Shown: positions 47,601 through 58,269, numbered from the stretch's first letter. The stretch: DNA of 64,000 nt from Flavobacterium sp. (GCA_021740105.1 JAIPAM010000007.1:1-64000), one strand, 5' to 3'. The notes: a model not told the origin generated them from the sequence alone. Program-made: numbers and translations.

Positions 47601-48988
47601 ATTAATTTTGGTTGGAATGCTTGAATACCTAGTCTGTGCAAAGTAGGAGCACGATTCAGTAAGATTGGGTGTCCTTTAATTACATTTTCAAGGATGTCCC
47701 AAACTACAGGCTCTTTTTTGTCTATTATTTTCTTAGCCGATTTAACTGTTTTTACAATTCCTCTCTCTATCAATTTACGGATAACGAAAGGTTTGTATAA
47801 TTCAGCTGCCATATCTTTAGGGATACCGCATTCGAATAATTTCAATTCAGGTCCAACAACAATTACCGAACGAGCAGAATAATCCACACGTTTTCCTAAT
47901 AAATTTTGACGGAAACGTCCTTGTTTTCCTTTTAATGAATCGGATAAAGATTTCAAAGGTCGGTTGGATTCTGTTTTTACTGCAGAAGCTTTTCTTGTAT
48001 TATCAAAAAGGGAATCTACCGATTCTTGCAACATACGTTTTTCGTTTCTCAAGATTACTTCAGGAGCTTTAATCTCCATTAATCTTTTCAAACGATTATT
48101 ACGTATAATTACACGACGGTATAAATCATTTAAATCTGAAGTAGCAAAACGACCACCATCAAGAGGCACAAGAGGACGTAATTCTGGTGGAATAACTGGA
48201 ACAACTTTCATAATCATCCACTCTGGACGATTCTCACGGTTCAAGTTAGACTCACGGAAAGACTCTACTACTTGCAATCTTTTTAAGGCTTCTGTTTTAC
48301 GTTGTTTAGACGTTTCATTATTTGCTTTATGTCTTAAATCATAAGACAACTCATCTAAATCGATGCGCGCTAATAAGTCCATAATACACTCTGCTCCCAT
48401 TTTGGCAACAAATTTATTAGGATCAAAATCGTCTAAATATTGGTTATCAGCAGGTAAAGTTTCTAAGATATTTAGATACTCTTCTTCTGTTAAAAAGTCC
48501 AATCTTTGTACTGATTCTCCTTCCGCATTTTTAGCAATACCGGCTTGGATTACTACGTATCTTTCGTAGTAAATAATCATATCTAATTTCTTAGATGGCA
48601 AACCAAGGATATAACCAATTTTGTTTGGAAGAGAACGGAAATACCAGATGTGAGCAATTGGCACCACTAAATTGATGTGTCCAACTCTATCTCTACGTAC
48701 TTTTTTCTCGGTAACTTCAACACCACAACGGTCACAAACAATCCCTTTGTAACGAATTCTTTTGTATTTTCCACAAGCACATTCGAAATCTTTTACAGGT
48801 CCAAATATTCTTTCGCAGAAAAGTCCGTCACGTTCTGGTTTATGTGTTCTATAGTTAATGGTTTCTGGTTTCAAAACCTCACCTCTTGACTCAGCCAAGA
48901 TCGATTCTGGAGAAGCCAATCCAATAGTAATTTTGTTAAACCTAACTACTGGGTTTTTATCTTTATTGTTGTTTCTATTATTCATCAT
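44678..48988 (-). CDS. rpoC: RNA polymerase subunit beta'
   Basis: 1,436 residues from ATG 48988 (a second ATG follows at 48985). An 18-residue upstream extension of the frame is encoded by an AATTG-type repeat and should not be taken as coding. Zinc-binding [20 protein letters not shown] near residue 65, the catalytic magnesium loop [12 protein letters not shown], and the second zinc site [15 protein letters not shown] near residue 885 are intact. The large C-terminal half carries the trigger loop and jaw. Transcribed after rpoB from the secE-rpoC operon. Confidence 0.98.
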   Translation of the reverse strand: MMNNRNNNKDKNPVVRFNKITIGLASPESILAESRGEVLKPETINYRTHKPERDGLFCERIFGPVKDFECACGKYKRIRYKGIVCDRCGVEVTEKKVRRDRVGHINLVVPIAHIWYFRSLPNKIGYILGLPSKKLDMIIYYERYVVIQAGIAKNAEGESVQRLDFLTEEEYLNILETLPADNQYLDDFDPNKFVAKMGAECIMDLLARIDLDELSYDLRHKANNETSKQRKTEALKRLQVVESFRESNLNRENRPEWMIMKVVPVIPPELRPLVPLDGGRFATSDLNDLYRRVIIRNNRLKRLMEIKAPEVILRNEKRMLQESVDSLFDNTRKASAVKTESNRPLKSLSDSLKGKQGRFRQNLLGKRVDYSARSVIVVGPELKLFECGIPKDMAAELYKPFVIRKLIERGIVKTVKSAKKIIDKKEPVVWDILENVIKGHPILLNRAPTLHRLGIQAFQPKLIEGKAIQLHPLVCTAFNADFDGDQMAVHLPLGPEAILEAQLLMLASHNILNPANGAPITVPSQDMVLGLYYMTKERISTPEHKILGQDLTFYSAEEVNIALNEGKLELNARVKIRAKDFNEEGELVYKIIQTTAGRVLFNEVVPEEAGYINDVLTKKNLRDIIGHVLSVTNVPTTAAFLDNMKDMGYKFAFSGGLSFSLGDIRIPEQKTKLIADAREQVDGISANYNMGLITNNERYNQVIDVWTSANAQLTELAMKNIREDQQGFNSVYMMLDSGARGSKEQIRQLTGMRGLMAKPKKSTAGGGEIIENPILSNFKEGLSILEYFISTHGARKGLADTALKTADAGYLTRRLHDVSQDVIVNIDDCGTLRGVEVSALKKNEEIVETLGERILGRVALQDVINPMTNEVLVKGGEQIVEATMRLIEASPIEKVEVRSPLVCEATKGICAKCYGRNLATGKMTQRGEAVGVIAAQSIGEPGTQLTLRTFHVGGVAGGISEESSILAKFNGRLELEDLKTVKGEDLEGQAVDIVISRSTELKLIDVKTGILLATNNIPYGSSIYVKDGQVVTKGDVICKWDPYNGVIISEFTGKIAYEDLEQGQSFVVEIDEQTGFQEKVISEGRNKKLIPTLLIYGKDNELIRSYNLPVGAHLMVDNGEKIKAGKILVKIPRRSSKSGDITGGLPRITELLEARNPSNPAVVSEIDGVVTFGKVKRGNREIIIESKFGEVKKYLVKLSSQILVQENDFVRAGVPLSDGAITPDDILRIKGPAAVQQYLVNEIQEVYRLQGVKINDKHFEVVIRQMMRKVLVEDPGDTLFLEDQLIHTKDFIVENDKLYGMKVVEDAGDSQNLKPGQIVSPRQLRDENSLLKRNDQNLVVARDVITATATPVLQGITRASLQTKSFISAASFQETTKVLNEAAVAGKVDELEGLKENVIVGHRIPAGTGMREYDHTIVGSKEEFNEMITTKEEYNY

Positions 48989-49001
48989 AGTTGAAAACTT
49001 G

Positions 49002-49072
49002 AATTGATAATTGATAATGGATAATTGACAATTGACAAGCATTATGCGTTATCAATTGCCAATTGTTAATTG
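49002..49072. repeat. AATTG-rich inverted/direct repeat between rpoB and rpoC
   Basis: Units like AATTGATAATTG and AATTGACAATTGAC (49002-49035) stand opposite a partly complementary TTATCAATTGCCAATTG block (49050-49067) and can form a weak hairpin. Its translation on the minus strand ([10 protein letters not shown]) is a familiar false peptide in Bacteroidota, from memory, because such repeats are widespread in intergenic regions of this phylum. Confidence 0.5.
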
Positions 49073-49074
49073 TT

Positions 49075-52000
49075 TTATTCTTCTAAACGAATGTCTAAAC
49101 CTAGACCTTTCAATTCGTGCATTAATACGTTGAATGATTCTGGAAGACCTGGTTCTGGCATAGTTTCTCCTTTTACGATTGCCTCGTAAGTTTTAGCTCT
49201 ACCAATAACATCATCCGATTTAACTGTCAAGATTTCTCTTAATGTACTTGATGCTCCATATGCTTCAAGTGCCCAAACCTCCATCTCTCCAAAACGCTGA
49301 CCTCCAAATTGAGCTTTACCTCCTAATGGTTGTTGCGTAATTAATGAGTATGGTCCGATTGAACGCGCGTGCATCTTATCATCAACCATGTGACCTAGTT
49401 TCAACATATAGATTACTCCAACAGTTGCCGCTTGGTGGAAACGTTCTCCAGTACCTCCATCATAAAGGTGGGTGTGACCGAAACGTGGAATTCCAGCTTC
49501 GTCAGTCAATTCATTAATTTGGTCTAGAGTTGCACCGTCAAAAATTGGGGTAGCATATTTTCTACCTAATTTCTGTCCAGCCCAACCAAGAACCGTTTCA
49601 TAAATTTGACCAATGTTCATACGTGAAGGTACCCCAAGAGGGTTCAATACGATATCAACAGGAGTTCCATCTTCTAAGAAAGGCATGTCTTCATGACGAA
49701 CAATACGAGCAACAATACCTTTGTTACCGTGACGTCCCGCCATTTTATCCCCAACTTTCAACTTACGTTTTTTGGCGATGTAAACTTTAGCTAATTTCAA
49801 GATTCCTGCTGGTAATTCATCCCCAACCGTAATAGTGAATTTCTCTCTTCTTAAGCTACCTTGTAAATCGTTCAACTTAATTTTGTAGTTATGGATCAAA
49901 TCGTTTACCATTTTATTGGTATCGTCATCTGAAACCCATTGCCCTTTAGTTAAGTGAGCAAAATCTTCTACAGAGTTTAACATTTTTTGAGTGTATTTTT
50001 TACCTTTTGGTAAAACTTCTTCTCCTAAATCGTTCATTACTCCTTGTGAAGTTTTTCCATTAACAATATTGAAAAGTTTATCAATTAATTTGTATTTTAA
50101 TTCAACAAATTTGGTTTCGAATTCCATTTCCAATGCCGTTAATGCATCTTTATCTTGAGTACGCTTACGCTTATCTTTTACCGCTCTTGCGAATAATTTT
50201 TTGTCTAAAACAACTCCATGTAAAGAAGGTGACGCCTTCAACGAAGCATCTTTTACATCTCCTGCTTTATCTCCAAAGATTGCACGAAGCAATTTCTCTT
50301 CAGGGGTAGGATCTGACTCTCCTTTAGGGGTAATTTTACCAATTAGAATATCGCCAGGTTTAACTTCGGCACCTATTCTAATCATACCATTTTCATCTAA
50401 ATCTTTAGTAGCTTCTTCGCTAACGTTTGGAATATCATTCGTTAATTCTTCGTTTCCTAATTTAGTATCTCTCACTTCTAATGAATAATCATCGATGTGG
50501 ATAGAGGTAAAAATATCGTCACGAACTACTTTTTCAGAAATTACAATCGCATCCTCGAAGTTGTACCCTTTCCATGGCATGAACGCTACTTTAAGGTTTC
50601 TTCCTAAAGCTAATTCTCCATTTTGAGTGGCATAACCTTCCGATAATACTTGTCCAAGAACTACTCTGTCGCCTTTTCTTACGATCGGTTTCAAGTTGAT
50701 ACTTGAACTTTGATTTGTTTTTCTGAATTTAATTAAATTGTATGTTTTCTCATCTTCTTCAAAACTAACCATGCGTTCTGCATCAGAACGGTCGTATTTA
50801 ATTGTGATGATATTGGCATCTACATAAGTAACGGTTCCGTCTCCTTCAGCATTGATTAATACTCTAGAATCAGAGGCTACTTGGCGCTCTAAACCGGTAC
50901 CAACAATTGGTGCTTCTGGACGCAATAATGGAACTGCTTGACGCATCATGTTGGATCCCATCAAGGCTCTGTTCGCATCATCATGTTCCAAGAATGGAAT
51001 TAACGAAGCCGAAATAGAAGCAATTTGATTTGGAGCTACATCGGTATAATCTACTTGAGAAGGTTGAATTACTGGGAAGTCACCTTCCTGACGAGCAATT
51101 ACATTATCGGCAGTAATTTTACCTGAAGCATCCATTTGGATATTTGCTTGAGCAATCATTTTACCTTCTTCTTCTTCTGCACTTAAATAAACAGGAGTAG
51201 CATTCAGATCAATTTTTCCATCTTTAACCACACGGTATGGTGTTTCAATGAATCCCATTCCGTTTACTTTAGCGTAAACTCCAAGTGAAGAAATCAAACC
51301 AATGTTTGGTCCCTCAGGAGTTTCAATTGGACACAAACGTCCGTAGTGCGTATAGTGAACGTCACGAACCTCGAAACCGGCTCTTTCTCTTGAAAGTCCA
51401 CCTGGTCCTAGGGCTGATAATCTTCTTTTGTGTGTAATCTCAGCTAATGGATTCGTTTGATCCATGAATTGAGACAATTGGTTGGTACCAAAGAAAGAGT
51501 TGATTACAGATGATAATGTTTTTGCATTAATCAAATCAATAGGTGTAAACACCTCGTTATCTCTAACGTTCATTCTCTCGCGAATGGTTCTCGCCATACG
51601 AGCTAAACCTACACCAAATTGTTGAGAAAGTTGTTCACCAACAGTTCTTACACGACGGTTTGACAAGTGATCAATATCATCAATCTCTGCTTTAGAGTTG
51701 ATCAATTCGATCAAATATTTAACGATAGTTATGATATCCTCTTTGGTCAAGACTTGCTTTTCCATAGGGATATTTAAACCTAATTTTTTGTTCATTCTAT
51801 AACGACCAACTTCACCTAAGTTATAACGTTGATCAGAGAAGAATAATTTATCTATAATACCACGAGCAGTTTCTTCATCAGGCGGTTCTGCGTTACGCAA
51901 TTGTCTGTAGATGTGCTCAACGGCTTCTTTTTCAGAGTTGGTTGGATCTTTTTGTAACGTATTGTGGATAATAGAGTAGTCGGCTACATTATTATCTTCT

Positions 52001-52887
52001 TTGTGCAACAAAACAGATTTTACATTAGATTCAACTATTTCTTCAACATTTTCTTTGTCAAGAATAGTATCTCTGTCTAATATAATTTCATTTCTTTCGA
52101 TAGAAACTACCTCACCGGTATCTTCATCTACGAAATCTTCGTGCCATGTATTTAATACACGAGCAGCTAATTTTCTTCCGATATATTTTTTAAGCCCAGC
52201 TTTAGAAACTTTAATTTCTTCAGCAAGATCAAATATTTCAAGAATGTCTTTATCTCTTTCAAAACCGATTGCACGGAAAAGAGTAGTAACAGGTAATTTT
52301 TTCTTTCTATCGATATAAGCATACATTACGCTATTGATATCGGTAGCAAATTCTATCCAAGAACCTTTAAAAGGAATAACTCTTGCAGAATACAGTTTCG
52401 TTCCATTAGCATGGAAAGATTGACCGAAGAAAACACCTGGAGAACGGTGCAATTGAGAAACAACAACACGTTCCGCGCCATTGATTACAAAAGTACCACT
52501 TGGAGTCATGTACGGAATTGTACCTAGATATACATCTTGTACAATAGTTTCAAAATCTTCGTGCTCTGGATCTGTACAATACAGTTTTAGTCTTGCCTTT
52601 AGAGGCACACTATAGGTTAGTCCTCTCTCAATACACTCTTGAATTGTATAACGAGGTGGATCTACAAAATAATCTAGGAATTCCAATACAAAGTTATTTC
52701 TTGTATCTGTTATTGGAAAGTTTTCCATGAAGGTGTTGTATAAACCTTCATCGCCTCTTTCGTCAGTTTTAGTTTCTAATTGGAAGAAATCTTTAAACGA
52801 CTTAACCTGAACATCAAGAAAATCTGGATAGTCAGGAATATTTTTAGTAGAGGCAAAATTCAATCTTTCAGTCTGATTTGTTAACAT
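49075..52887 (-). CDS. rpoB: RNA polymerase subunit beta
   Basis: 1,270 residues from ATG 52887. Signatures: the rifampicin pocket [33 protein letters not shown] region keeps the sensitive-type Asp, His and Ser residues; [33 protein letters not shown]; and the C-terminal [40 protein letters not shown] region (spread over residues about 1130-1180). Follows rplL after 276 bases that hold a hairpin, and precedes rpoC by 86 bases. Confidence 0.98.
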   Translation of the reverse strand: MLTNQTERLNFASTKNIPDYPDFLDVQVKSFKDFFQLETKTDERGDEGLYNTFMENFPITDTRNNFVLEFLDYFVDPPRYTIQECIERGLTYSVPLKARLKLYCTDPEHEDFETIVQDVYLGTIPYMTPSGTFVINGAERVVVSQLHRSPGVFFGQSFHANGTKLYSARVIPFKGSWIEFATDINSVMYAYIDRKKKLPVTTLFRAIGFERDKDILEIFDLAEEIKVSKAGLKKYIGRKLAARVLNTWHEDFVDEDTGEVVSIERNEIILDRDTILDKENVEEIVESNVKSVLLHKEDNNVADYSIIHNTLQKDPTNSEKEAVEHIYRQLRNAEPPDEETARGIIDKLFFSDQRYNLGEVGRYRMNKKLGLNIPMEKQVLTKEDIITIVKYLIELINSKAEIDDIDHLSNRRVRTVGEQLSQQFGVGLARMARTIRERMNVRDNEVFTPIDLINAKTLSSVINSFFGTNQLSQFMDQTNPLAEITHKRRLSALGPGGLSRERAGFEVRDVHYTHYGRLCPIETPEGPNIGLISSLGVYAKVNGMGFIETPYRVVKDGKIDLNATPVYLSAEEEEGKMIAQANIQMDASGKITADNVIARQEGDFPVIQPSQVDYTDVAPNQIASISASLIPFLEHDDANRALMGSNMMRQAVPLLRPEAPIVGTGLERQVASDSRVLINAEGDGTVTYVDANIITIKYDRSDAERMVSFEEDEKTYNLIKFRKTNQSSSINLKPIVRKGDRVVLGQVLSEGYATQNGELALGRNLKVAFMPWKGYNFEDAIVISEKVVRDDIFTSIHIDDYSLEVRDTKLGNEELTNDIPNVSEEATKDLDENGMIRIGAEVKPGDILIGKITPKGESDPTPEEKLLRAIFGDKAGDVKDASLKASPSLHGVVLDKKLFARAVKDKRKRTQDKDALTALEMEFETKFVELKYKLIDKLFNIVNGKTSQGVMNDLGEEVLPKGKKYTQKMLNSVEDFAHLTKGQWVSDDDTNKMVNDLIHNYKIKLNDLQGSLRREKFTITVGDELPAGILKLAKVYIAKKRKLKVGDKMAGRHGNKGIVARIVRHEDMPFLEDGTPVDIVLNPLGVPSRMNIGQIYETVLGWAGQKLGRKYATPIFDGATLDQINELTDEAGIPRFGHTHLYDGGTGERFHQAATVGVIYMLKLGHMVDDKMHARSIGPYSLITQQPLGGKAQFGGQRFGEMEVWALEAYGASSTLREILTVKSDDVIGRAKTYEAIVKGETMPEPGLPESFNVLMHELKGLGLDIRLEE

Positions 52888-53100
52888 CAATGGACAAAAT
52901 TTTGATTAAAAAAAGTAATTTTTGTGTAAAACACTATTTATTTTATAAAACAATCTATACTTCCTTTTTATAATCAATACCTCTTTAAAAATAACTCTAG
53001 AGCAAGCTCTATCATCGATTTTCTTTCATCGTATTGACTTATAACCTTTTCGTATTTTAAACTATTTTATAATAAAATTTGATATAATTTTATTATACGA

Positions 53101-53142
53101 AAAATGGTTTAGGTCATTGGATGTTAATCCAAGACCTAAACC
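53101..53142 (-). terminator. rplL-rpoB hairpin: attenuator or processing site
   Basis: GGTTTAGGTC (53106-53115) pairs perfectly with GACCTAAACC (53133-53142), with an inner TTGGA/TCCAA stem. On the minus strand five T follow. It lies 22 bases past the rplL stop; the 218 bases from here to rpoB are AT-rich and I see no gene in them. Confidence 0.65.
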
Positions 53143-53163
53143 TAGTTCTCAAAACCGGGTAAA

Positions 53164-53538
53164 CTATTTAAGTTCTACTACAGCTCCAGCTTCTTCTAAA
53201 GCTTTCTTAAGACCTTCAGCTTCTTCTTTAGAAACTCCTTCTTTAACAGCACTTGGAGCGCTATCAACTACGTCTTTAGCTTCTTTCAAACCTAAACCTG
53301 TAAGTTCTTTTACTAATTTCACTACAGCTAATTTAGAAGCACCAGCTTCTTTTAACATTACTGTAAATTCAGTTTGAGCGCTTTCAGCTGCAGCTTCTCC
53401 GCCACCAGCTCCAGAAACTACAACAGCTGCAGCAGCTGGTTCGATTCCGTACTCCTCTTTTAATATTGTTGCTAAATCGTTAACTTCTTTAACTGTTAAG
53501 TTAACTAATTGTTCTGCGAATTGTTTCAAATCTGCCAT
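53164..53538 (-). CDS. rplL: Ribosomal protein bL12 (L7/L12)
   Basis: 124 residues. N-terminal dimerisation domain ([24 protein letters not shown]), an Ala/Gly-rich hinge (about 35-52, [16 protein letters not shown]) and the C-terminal factor-binding domain ([39 protein letters not shown] spread over residues 56-95). The stalk protein recruits translational GTPases. Transcribed 72 bases after rplJ, with which it forms the stalk. Confidence 0.97.
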   Translation of the reverse strand: MADLKQFAEQLVNLTVKEVNDLATILKEEYGIEPAAAAVVVSGAGGGEAAAESAQTEFTVMLKEAGASKLAVVKLVKELTGLGLKEAKDVVDSAPSAVKEGVSKEEAEGLKKALEEAGAVVELK

Positions 53539-53610
53539 TTTTTCTATCGTTTTAAAATGATTTGTAAAATATAATTTATTAATGTGCGCGTTTTAATTTG
53601 CTTAAAAAAA

Positions 53611-54102
53611 TTAAGCTACTTCTTCTTTGAATTGGTTCAAAAGAGCTGAAATCACTCTTTGAGCAGGAGATTGAAGTAATCCGATGATTTCTCCAATAAC
53701 TTCTTCTTTAGATTTAAGTGATGCTAATGAATCTAATAGATTATCACCAATATAAACTTCAGAATTGATATAAGCTCCTTTTAACAAAGGCTTATCTGCT
53801 TTTCTACGGAATTCCTTCATGATTTTTGCAGGAGCATTTGCTACCTCTGCAAGAAAGATTGAAGTATTACCTGTTAATGTAGCAGGTAAATCTCCATAGT
53901 CGTTATCAGAAGCCTCCATTGCTTTTGCAAGCAAGGTGTTTTTAACTACCTCTAATTTGATACCTGCTTTAAAGCAAGCTCTTCTTAGGCTAGAAGTTAA
54001 TTCTGCATCTAAGCCAGAAATATCTGCTAAATAAACAATATTTGAACTTGCTAACTGTGCAGTTAAATTTTCAATCGCGATTGATTTTTCTTCTCTAGTC
54101 AT
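53611..54102 (-). CDS. rplJ: Ribosomal protein uL10
   Basis: 163 residues. Holds the L7/L12 dimers at the stalk base. N-terminal rRNA-binding region (EEKSIAIENLTAQLASSNIVYLADI, RACFKAGIKLEVVKNTLLAKAM) and C-terminal helix (IGLLQSPAQRVISALLNQF). Between rplA and rplL. Confidence 0.96.
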   Translation of the reverse strand: MTREEKSIAIENLTAQLASSNIVYLADISGLDAELTSSLRRACFKAGIKLEVVKNTLLAKAMEASDNDYGDLPATLTGNTSIFLAEVANAPAKIMKEFRRKADKPLLKGAYINSEVYIGDNLLDSLASLKSKEEVIGEIIGLLQSPAQRVISALLNQFKEEVA

Positions 54103-54122
54103 ACTAAAAGTTTTATAACTAC

Positions 54123-54812
54123 TTATACTGCTTTAGGATCCAATGCAATTGCAGGACTCATTGTGCTTGTAAGGTAAATACTTTTGATGTAAGTTCCTTT
54201 AGCAGCAGTTGGCTTAAGTTTGATTAATGTTTGAATAATTTCGTGAGCGTTGTCAACAATCTTATCCGCTTCGAAAGATATCTTACCGATACCAGCGTGA
54301 ATAATACCTGTTTTATCAACTTTAAAGTCGATTTTACCCGCTTTCACTTCTTGAACAGCTTTTCCTATTTCCATAGTTACCGTTCCTGTTTTAGGGTTTG
54401 GCATTAAACCACGAGGTCCTAATACACGACCTAATGGACCTAATTTCCCCATAATAGCAGGCATAGTGATAATTACATCAACATCTGTCCAACCGTCTTT
54501 AATTTTTTGTAAGTAATCGTCAAGACCTACATAGTCTGCACCAGCTGCAGTAGCTTCCGCTTCTTTATCTGGAGTAACCAATGCTAATACTTTAACGTCT
54601 TTACCAGTTCCATGAGGTAATGTTACCACACCTCTTACCATTTGATTCGCTTTTCTAGGATCTACTCCTAAACGTACAGCGATATCTACAGACTCATCAA
54701 ATTTTGCAGAAGCAACCACTTTAATTAATGCCGCAGCATCTTTCAAAGAGTATAATTTGTTCTTGTCAATTTTTGAAGCAGCCTCTTTTTGCTTTTTTGT
54801 CAATTTTGCCAT
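54123..54812 (-). CDS. rplA: Ribosomal protein uL1
   Basis: 229 residues. rRNA-binding protein of the L1 stalk and, in many bacteria, repressor of its own operon. [26 protein letters not shown] start, [26 protein letters not shown] and [26 protein letters not shown] (within residues about 45-150) are diagnostic. Starts three bases after rplK. Confidence 0.97.
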   Translation of the reverse strand: MAKLTKKQKEAASKIDKNKLYSLKDAAALIKVVASAKFDESVDIAVRLGVDPRKANQMVRGVVTLPHGTGKDVKVLALVTPDKEAEATAAGADYVGLDDYLQKIKDGWTDVDVIITMPAIMGKLGPLGRVLGPRGLMPNPKTGTVTMEIGKAVQEVKAGKIDFKVDKTGIIHAGIGKISFEADKIVDNAHEIIQTLIKLKPTAAKGTYIKSIYLTSTMSPAIALDPKAV

Positions 54813-54815
54813 GTC

Positions 54816-55262
54816 TTAAGCTTGTTTTAGAGGAGAATCTCCTGTTACAGTTATTCCCATAGATCTAGCTGTTCCCGCGATCATGCTCATAGCAGCCTCG
54901 ATTGTGAATGCATTTAAATCAACCATCTTGTCTTCTGCTATAGTTCTAATCACATCCCAAGTAACGCTAGCTACTTTTTTACGATTAGGCTCACCAGAAC
55001 CAGACTTTAGCTTTGCAGCATCCATTAATTGAATAGCAGCAGGTGGAGTTTTAATAACAAAATCAAAAGATTTGTCTTTATACACTGTTATTTGCACTGG
55101 GCAAACTTTGCCGGGTTTATCTTGAGTTCTCGCATTGAATTGCTTACAGAACTCCATGATATTAACTCCAGCAGCACCTAAAGCAGGTCCAACCGGTGGC
55201 GACGGGTTCGCAGCACCTCCCTTAACTTGTAGTTTAACTACTTTACTAATCTCTTTAGCCAT
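54816..55262 (-). CDS. rplK: Ribosomal protein uL11
   Basis: 148 residues. Binds the GTPase-associated centre of 23S r[40 protein letters not shown] (residues 8-45) and the C-terminal [20 protein letters not shown] are typical. Lies between nusG and rplA. Confidence 0.97.
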   Translation of the reverse strand: MAKEISKVVKLQVKGGAANPSPPVGPALGAAGVNIMEFCKQFNARTQDKPGKVCPVQITVYKDKSFDFVIKTPPAAIQLMDAAKLKSGSGEPNRKKVASVTWDVIRTIAEDKMVDLNAFTIEAAMSMIAGTARSMGITVTGDSPLKQA

Positions 55263-55330
55263 TTTTTTAAAAATTTAACACATCAAACATTGGAAGCGAA
55301 TAATGTGGTTTATTATAGTGTAACAAAAAA

Positions 55331-55882
55331 TTATACTTTTTCAACTTGCATAAAGCTCAATTCTAATGGTGTTTTTCTTCCGAAAATTTTAACCATTACT
55401 TCAAGTTTACGCTTTTCTTCATTGACTTTCTCAACAGTTCCATTGAAACCGTTAAAAGGTCCATCAATCACCTTAATAGTTTCACCCACATTGAACGGTA
55501 TAGATTGTGAATCAACACTAACTGCTAATTCATCCACTTTACCTAACATTCTGTTTACTTCAGAAAGTCGCAACGGAACAGGGTCTCCACCCTTAACTTC
55601 ACCTAGGAATCCTATAACTCCAGAGATTGATTTAATAATATGGGGTATTTCACCAGCAAGATTAGCTTCAATCATTACGTAACCAGAAAAATAGACTTTG
55701 TCTTTCACGATTTTCTTTCCGTCCTTTACCGTTACTACTTTTTCAGTAGGAACTAGAACTTGAGAAATAAAATCGCCCATACCTAACCTATTAATTTCGT
55801 TTTCGATGTAAGCTTTTACTTTATTTTCTTGCCCGCTTACCGCTCTAACAACATACCATTTTTTCACATTACTATCTGCCAT
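55331..55882 (-). CDS. nusG: Transcription termination/antitermination protein NusG
   Basis: 183 residues. N-terminal NGN domain (KKWYVVRAVSGQENKVKAYIENEI, VKDKVYFSGYVMIEANL, VIGFLG) that binds RNA polymerase and a C-terminal KOW domain (IDGPFNGFNGTVEKVNEEKRKLEV). Couples transcription to translation and Rho. Follows secE by 10 bases. Confidence 0.97.
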   Translation of the reverse strand: MADSNVKKWYVVRAVSGQENKVKAYIENEINRLGMGDFISQVLVPTEKVVTVKDGKKIVKDKVYFSGYVMIEANLAGEIPHIIKSISGVIGFLGEVKGGDPVPLRLSEVNRMLGKVDELAVSVDSQSIPFNVGETIKVIDGPFNGFNGTVEKVNEEKRKLEVMVKIFGRKTPLELSFMQVEKV

Positions 55883-55892
55883 CGTAAGGTAT

Positions 55893-56090
55893 TTAAGCTT
55901 TTATCCAATTAAAGAATCCTTCCAAAGTTTTCGCGAAAATTTCATCTACTCCCCATGTTGCCAAGGCGAATAATACTGAAAAAACAGCCACAACAATCGT
56001 TAGACGTTGTACTTCTTCCCACTCTGGCCAAGTAACATTTGACTTTAATTCATCAAATGCTTCGTTTATATAATTAAAAACTTTTGTCAT
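55893..56090 (-). CDS. secE: Preprotein translocase subunit SecE
   Basis: 65 residues, a short single-TM SecE. An amphipathic N-terminus (FNYINEAFDELKSNVTWPEWEEVQ) precedes one TM helix (about 30-50, LTIVVAVFSVLFALATWGVD). Clamps SecY in the Sec channel. Lies between tRNA-Trp and nusG. Confidence 0.93.
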   Translation of the reverse strand: MTKVFNYINEAFDELKSNVTWPEWEEVQRLTIVVAVFSVLFALATWGVDEIFAKTLEGFFNWIKA

Positions 56091-56107
56091 TGTACATATT
56101 TTTTTAG

Positions 56108-56181
56108 TGGCACGGGCGGAGGGATTCGAACCCCCATCAACGGTTTTGGAGACCGCTATTCTACCCTTGAACTACGCCCGT
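56108..56181 (-). tRNA. tRNA-Trp (anticodon CCA)
   Basis: 74 bases with the 3' CCA encoded. Acceptor stem ACGGGCG/CGCCCGT is perfect, the anticodon stem GCGGT/ACCGT surrounds CTCCAAA (anticodon CCA), and the T loop is TTCGAAT. Located between the tuf terminator and secE. Confidence 0.95.
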
Positions 56182-56186
56182 ATAAA

Positions 56187-56221
56187 AAAGTCAGTGGTAT
56201 ATTAAAATACCAACTGACTTT
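56187..56221 (-). terminator. Intrinsic terminator after tuf
   Basis: AAAGTCAGT and GGTAT pair with ATACC and ACTGACTTT (one bulged A), loop ATTAAA; T run on the minus strand. It sits between tuf and tRNA-Trp, so tRNA-Trp-secE may depend on read-through or an unseen promoter. Confidence 0.75.
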
Positions 56222-56237
56222 CATATAAATTAGATAA

Positions 56238-57425
56238 TTACTCTACTATCTCAGTTACCTGACCAGCTCCTACTGTTCTACCACCTTCACGGATAGCAAA
56301 ACGTAAACCTAAGTTTAATGCGATAGGGCTTAACAATGCAACATTGATAGTTAAGTTATCTCCTGGCATAACCATCTCTACACCTGCTGGTAAAGTGATC
56401 ACACCTGTTACATCCGTTGTACGAACATAAAATTGTGGGCGATAATTATTGTGGAATGGAGTGTGACGTCCACCTTCTTCTTTTTTCAATATATACACCT
56501 CAGCTTTGAATACAGCGTGTGGTTTTACTGAACCTGGCTTAATAATAACCATACCTCTTTTGATATCCGCTTTATCAATACCTCTTAACAATAAACCTAC
56601 GTTATCTCCAGCTTCACCTCTATCAAGGATTTTACGGAACATCTCAACTCCAGTAATTGTAGAAGTTAATTTTTCAGCTCCCATACCAATAATTTCAACT
56701 GGATCTCCTGTGTTAGCAATACCTGTTTCAATACGACCTGTAGCAACAGTTCCACGACCTGTAATGGTAAATGAATCCTCTACTGGCATCAAGAATGGTT
56801 TTGCATTATCACGAACTGGTTCTTGGATCCAAGAATCACAAGCAGCCATTAATTCAATGATTTTTGGTACCCAAGCTGGATCGTTATTCAATCCACCTAA
56901 AGCTGAACCTTGGATAACTGGACAATTATCTCCATCATATTCGTAGAAAGATAATAAGTCTCTGATTTCCATTTCAACTAATTCTAATAATTCCTCATCA
57001 TCAACCATATCCACTTTGTTCATGAATACAACAATTCTAGGAATACCTACCTGACGACCTAAAAGGATGTGCTCACGTGTTTGTGGCATTGGTCCGTCAG
57101 TTGCAGCTACTACAAGGATAGCACCGTCCATTTGAGCAGCACCTGTAACCATGTTCTTTACGTAATCCGCGTGACCTGGACAGTCAACGTGTGCGTAGTG
57201 ACGATTAGCAGTTTCATACTCAACGTGCGATGTATTAATTGTAATACCTCTTTCTTTTTCTTCTGGAGCATTATCGATTTGATCAAACGATTTTGCTTGA
57301 CAGTAACCCGCATCAGACAATACTTTAGTAATTGCCGCAGTTAATGTAGTTTTTCCGTGATCCACGTGACCAATTGTACCTATATTAAGGTGGGGTTTGT
57401 TACGGTTAAAATTTTCTTTTGCCAT
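56238..57425 (-). CDS. tuf: Elongation factor Tu
   Basis: 395 residues. GTPase that delivers aminoacyl-tRNA to the ribosome. G1 [15 protein letters not shown], switch [15 protein letters not shown]3 [13 protein letters not shown]4 NKVDMVDD; domains 2 and 3 complete (about 205-395; ends [11 protein letters not shown]). Transcribed behind three tRNA genes from the promoter at 57884-57913. Confidence 0.98.
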   Translation of the reverse strand: MAKENFNRNKPHLNIGTIGHVDHGKTTLTAAITKVLSDAGYCQAKSFDQIDNAPEEKERGITINTSHVEYETANRHYAHVDCPGHADYVKNMVTGAAQMDGAILVVAATDGPMPQTREHILLGRQVGIPRIVVFMNKVDMVDDEELLELVEMEIRDLLSFYEYDGDNCPVIQGSALGGLNNDPAWVPKIIELMAACDSWIQEPVRDNAKPFLMPVEDSFTITGRGTVATGRIETGIANTGDPVEIIGMGAEKLTSTITGVEMFRKILDRGEAGDNVGLLLRGIDKADIKRGMVIIKPGSVKPHAVFKAEVYILKKEEGGRHTPFHNNYRPQFYVRTTDVTGVITLPAGVEMVMPGDNLTINVALLSPIALNLGLRFAIREGGRTVGAGQVTEIVE

Positions 57426-57479
57426 TTTACTTAATTTTTAATCTTAGTTATATATTCGTGTTCAAATTATACAATATTG

Positions 57480-57551
57480 AGCCAACTACGGGAATTGAAC
57501 CCGTGACCTCTTCCTTACCAAGGAAGCACTCTACCTCTGAGCTAAGTCGGC
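57480..57551 (-). tRNA. tRNA-Thr (anticodon GGT)
   Basis: 72 bases. Acceptor GCCGACT pairs with AGTTGGC (G-T wobbles), anticodon stem CTTCC/GGAAG surrounds TTGGTAA (anticodon GGT), T loop TTCAATT. CCA is not encoded. Confidence 0.95.
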
Positions 57552-57622
57552 AGAGAATTTATTTTTAGATTTATGACTTCAGATTTTTTGATCTGGAATC
57601 CGAAACCGAAAATTTCTTCTTG

Positions 57623-57703
57623 TGGGGAGAGCAGGATTCGAACCTGCGAAGTTCACACAGCAGATTTACAGTCTGCCCTCGTTGGCCGCTTGAGTATCTC
57701 CCC
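57623..57703 (-). tRNA. tRNA-Tyr (anticodon GTA)
   Basis: 81 bases with the long variable arm of a class II tRNA. Acceptor GGGGAGA/TCTCCCC, anticodon stem GCAGA/TCTGC around CTGTAAA (anticodon GTA), T loop TTCGAAT. CCA is not encoded. Confidence 0.95.
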
Positions 57704-57771
57704 AAATTTTTCTCTTACATAAAATCCAGAAATATTGAAAATTCTCTATTGAAAATCCTCAATATTTAAAG

Positions 57772-57845
57772 AGCCGGTGGAGGGACTCGAACCCACGACC
57801 TGCTGATTACAAATCAGCTGCTCTAGCCAACTGAGCTACACTGGC
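57772..57845 (-). tRNA. tRNA-Thr (anticodon TGT)
   Basis: 74 bases. Acceptor GCCAGTG pairs with CACCGGC, anticodon stem GCTGA/TCAGC around TTTGTAA (anticodon TGT), T loop TTCGAGT. CCA is not encoded. First of the tRNA-Thr/Tyr/Thr-tuf operon. Confidence 0.95.
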
Positions 57846-57854
57846 GTTAAATAT

Positions 57855-57880
57855 AAAAAAAGCCCGTTATTTCTAACGGA
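57855..57880 (-). terminator. Terminator after hpf, overlapping the tRNA-operon start point
   Basis: CCGTTA (57864-57869) and TAACGG (57874-57879) with a TTTC loop; minus-strand T run (seven). The tRNA promoter at 57884-57913 would start transcription near 57877, inside the upstream arm of this hairpin. Confidence 0.7.
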
Positions 57881-57883
57881 CTG

Positions 57884-57913
57884 CAAATGTATATTAATTT
57901 GTTTTTTAAACAA
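57884..57913 (-). promoter_or_regulatory. Promoter of the tRNA-Thr-Tyr-Thr-tuf operon
   Basis: Minus strand: TTG (57913-57911), exactly 19 bases, TACATTTG (57891-57884). Full match to the Bacteroidota consensus. Confidence 0.65.
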
Positions 57914-57937
57914 AATATTTTTGCGAATATTTTTTAT

Positions 57938-58240
57938 TTATATCTGATGTTTTACTTTTTCTTTTCTTTTAATTAATATTCGCTCGAACGATTCTGCGGA
58001 TTGATCGACTGCTTCTTCGAACGATTTACATTGTTTTTTTACCATAAATTCGTCTCCCGGCACATTAATTTTCATCTCAACTATCTTATTTTCCTTCTCA
58101 CTTGTCTTTTCAACCTTCAAAAAAACGTCTGAAGAGACGACTTTACCATAATATTTTTCCAATTTATCTACCCTTTCTTGAATAAAACCGACTAACTTTC
58201 CGTCAACATTAAAGTTAACTGCATGAACATTTACCTTCAT
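57938..58240 (-). CDS. hpf: Ribosome hibernation-promoting factor, short form
   Basis: 100 residues (also called RaiA/YfiA family). Beta-alpha fold: MKVNVHAVNFNVDGKLVGFIQERVDKLEKYYG at the start (residues 1-32), VFLKVEKTSEKENKIVEMKINVPGDEFMVKK, then a C-terminal helix (FEEAVDQSAESFERILIKRKEK). Binds the ribosomal A/P site in stationary phase. It lacks the long-form C-terminal dimerisation domain. Between xerC and the tRNA cluster, with a terminator after it. Confidence 0.93.
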   Translation of the reverse strand: MKVNVHAVNFNVDGKLVGFIQERVDKLEKYYGKVVSSDVFLKVEKTSEKENKIVEMKINVPGDEFMVKKQCKSFEEAVDQSAESFERILIKRKEKVKHQI

Positions 58241-58269
58241 AATTAAACTATTTATTGGTTAAACACTAT

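Noticed and set aside
48989..49042. 18-residue upstream extension of RpoC
   Set aside because: It is encoded by the AATTG-type repeat ([14 protein letters not shown]), not by conserved RpoC sequence.
49075..52887. Rifampicin-resistance substitutions in rpoB
   Set aside because: The [21 protein letters not shown] stretch keeps the sensitive-type Asp, His and Ser residues at the usual positions.
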